A DNA stretch of 42,507 nucleotides from Clostridiales bacterium DTU089 (GTDB taxonomy: Bacteria > Bacillota > Clostridia > Oscillospirales > Acutalibacteraceae), in assembly GCA_001513045.1 (NCBI GenBank), contig LFSB01000043.1:1-42507 (forward strand). Reading direction: 5' to 3'. The notes beneath the pieces were generated by a model, which was not told the origin of the DNA, did not search any database, and saw only the letters and a program-made list of their open reading frames with translations. Every line of letters begins with the position of its first letter. Position 1 is the first letter of the stretch. Position numbers and translations under genes: made by a program. This document shows positions 40,855 to 42,507 of the stretch, piece after piece.

Positions 40855-42420
40855 GTGAACGTTACGGAAAAGTCAAACGTTGAAGTCAAAGAGGCGGACA
40901 CCGGTTCCGAAATCAAGGAAGCCGGAGAGAAATTTGTAAACTCAAGCAGACGCTATCTCGACAGAAAAGAAACCATAGGCTACGTTCTGCAAAACTGGTC
41001 GTCAAGGTTTAACATCGACTCATATAAAAACAGGTTCATTTATGATGTATTGCTGATAAACTTCAATTATCTTGCAATAATGGACCTTGTCGGCGGAATC
41101 TGGGACGTTGTCAACGACACCTTTATCGGAGTTGTCGTTGACCGCACAAGAACCCGCTGGGGCAAGTTCCGACCTTTTCTTGTAGGTATAAACATCCCCA
41201 TGTCGTTCCTTTCGTGCTTTTACTGGCTTATGCCGTTCCTGTTTGCCGGAACCAACCAGAGCTATCTGCCGAAATTCATAGCATACTTTGTGTTTAACAT
41301 AATCACCGAGACTGCCGGAACCTTCACCTCAATTGCGACCACCGGACTGCTCAGCACCATAACCCCTCAGCCGCTTGAGCGCACGCGTCTTATAGCTCTT
41401 GCGAACCTGCTGGATATAGGCTCGAACATACCGCAGCTTATTATGGGTCTGCTGCTCGACCTTGTGAACAACGGCGTAATAAAATTCCCCCTGCGAAGCC
41501 TGTTTGCAAGCTTCGGTATAAGCACCAATTTCCTTGCCGCAGGCGCTGCGCTGTTCTTCTTCCTCGTATCCAAGGAGCGCGTAATGCAGTCAATAGAGCT
41601 GCCGAGTATATGGCAGGGTATAAAATCCATACTCACCAACAAGCCGATACTCATGATAACGCTTTCCGAATTCCTTGAAGGCTTCTCGGTCGGAACAAGC
41701 ATGTCCGACTACTACATAGATGTTCTCGGCTCAATATCGCTGAAAACCATAGTGGGTATTCCCGGAAGCTTCTGCACATACTCAAGCTACGCTTACCTCG
41801 GCAAGCTGCGCAGACGCTTCTCGACACGCGGACTCTGGATATTCCAGGATATATGGTGCGATATGTGCTGGCTGTTTGCCTGCAGCGCCGGATTGTATAA
41901 AAACAACTACCTCAAGCGCAGTGCCATGATACCCATAATGATGGTTGAGGAAGCATTTGAAATGCTCACCTACTCGCTGCGTCGTGTAATTCCGAGCGAG
42001 CTTTACAACGAATCCATGGACTACTGCGAATGGAAAAACGGCTACCGCACGGAAGCTATGACCGGTGTGGCAAAGGGTCTGATTACAAAAATCCAGAAAA
42101 TTGTCAACAACGCCATACGCAACATTATAATGAGCAAAATAGGCTATGTTCAGGGTGCGGCAATAGGTACGCAGTCGCTGAAAACAAAGTACTGGCTGTT
42201 TGTAATGAGCACGGGGCTGCCGGTTATAACAGGCGCGCTCGGAGTACTTCCCAAGTTCTTCTATCCCCTCACCGGAGAGAGACGCGAAATGATGTACGAC
42301 GAGCTTCTGCGCCGAAGAGCAGAGATGGCGGACGCAGTTTCAAACGCATCCGACAACTCCGAAATCAAGCATCTCGGAGAAATGCAGATGCAGGCGGATT
42401 TCAGCGAGCTTGAAAAATAA
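40855..42420 (+). CDS. GPH-family (MFS_2) sugar:cation symporter, divergent
   Basis: 521 residues from a GTG with AAAGGGG upstream. A polar N-terminus of about 60 residues precedes the membrane part. The GPH element GGIWDVVNDTFIGVVVDRTR and WGKFRPFLVG are clear. About ten to twelve helices follow, then DYCEWKNGYRTEAMTGVAKG, the second-half signature, and a charged C-terminal tail. The family imports glycosides or pentosides with a cation. It is divergent from the first GPH protein and probably handles another sugar. It is complete. Confidence 0.85.
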   Translation: MNVTEKSNVEVKEADTGSEIKEAGEKFVNSSRRYLDRKETIGYVLQNWSSRFNIDSYKNRFIYDVLLINFNYLAIMDLVGGIWDVVNDTFIGVVVDRTRTRWGKFRPFLVGINIPMSFLSCFYWLMPFLFAGTNQSYLPKFIAYFVFNIITETAGTFTSIATTGLLSTITPQPLERTRLIALANLLDIGSNIPQLIMGLLLDLVNNGVIKFPLRSLFASFGISTNFLAAGAALFFFLVSKERVMQSIELPSIWQGIKSILTNKPILMITLSEFLEGFSVGTSMSDYYIDVLGSISLKTIVGIPGSFCTYSSYAYLGKLRRRFSTRGLWIFQDIWCDMCWLFACSAGLYKNNYLKRSAMIPIMMVEEAFEMLTYSLRRVIPSELYNESMDYCEWKNGYRTEAMTGVAKGLITKIQKIVNNAIRNIIMSKIGYVQGAAIGTQSLKTKYWLFVMSTGLPVITGALGVLPKFFYPLTGERREMMYDELLRRRAEMADAVSNASDNSEIKHLGEMQMQADFSELEK

Positions 42421-42448
42421 AAAAATTTGCCGGCGGAAGGTCTTTAAT

Positions 42449-42507
42449 GATATGATCCCCTTAGAGTAGACAGTGGAAATAAAAAAACACTGCTACGGAA
42501 AGGGGAT
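42449..42507. repeat. Long inverted repeat at the window edge
   Basis: GATCCCCTT (from 42457) is mirrored by AAGGGGAT at 42500-42507. Inside lie GTAGaCAGTG and CACTG-CTAC with an A-rich loop. It could be a large hairpin or the end of an insertion element whose body lies beyond the window. Confidence 0.4.

Overview
The window looks like a chromosomal segment of a gut-type, spore-lineage Firmicute (class Clostridia, probably Oscillospirales/Ruminococcaceae-like). The evidence is a Spo0A homologue with 0A-box-like sites, Gram-positive consensus promoters and AGGAGG ribosome sites, frequent TTG/GTG starts, CCA-encoding tRNAs, an RpfB-like G5/3D cell-wall protein, and a set of plant-sugar genes (GH127-like, two GH2, AraC regulator, ribulokinase, two GPH sugar symporters). 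The taxonomic placement is inferred from gene content only.

Layout. 1-2.5 kb: the 3' part of an MMPL/RND-type membrane protein and a lipoprotein. 2.5-5.3 kb: a GH127-like glycosidase divergent from an AraC regulator. 5.3-5.9 kb: a hairpin array, tRNA-Arg(CCG) and tRNA-Gln(CTG). 5.9-7.2 kb: a small unknown gene and a metallophosphoesterase. 7.4-13.9 kb: a 1614-residue GLUG-repeat surface protein, a small Cys-containing protein and a regulator with two predicted DNA-binding ends. 14.05-18.15 kb: an AT-richer accessory island built from repeated promoter, pre-ORF hairpin, post-ORF motif and terminator blocks around single small genes (methyltransferase, frameshifted GNAT, adenosine-deaminase-like enzyme, two unknowns). 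18.27-18.6 kb: a second hairpin array of the same family as the first, again beside a tRNA (Pro-GGG). 18.7-22.7 kb: potABCD polyamine transport operon. 22.8-30.9 kb: GPH symporter, tatD, metG, GH2 enzyme, cca. 30.9-37.2 kb: a regulatory region with a perfect promoter and a candidate switching leader RNA, then the G5/3D protein, a LacZ-type GH2 enzyme and a MurE-like ligase. 37.2-42.5 kb: cytidine deaminase and ribulokinase, spo0A split into two overlapping frames, a 36-residue Cys-rich membrane peptide, a second GPH symporter, and an inverted repeat at the window edge.

How it fits together. The GPH symporters, GH127-like and GH2 enzymes and ribulokinase fit use of arabinose- and galactose-containing plant glycans under AraC-type control. 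potABCD imports polyamines. metG, tatD, cca, cdd and murE are housekeeping.

The most unusual content is non-coding. It comprises the cassette-like island at 14-18 kb, the two arrays of short hairpins joined by a fixed TGAAAT spacer whose orientation flips mid-array, and a leader RNA with mutually exclusive pairings. The split spo0A and the frameshifted GNAT gene are either real lesions or single-base sequence errors; raw reads would decide.
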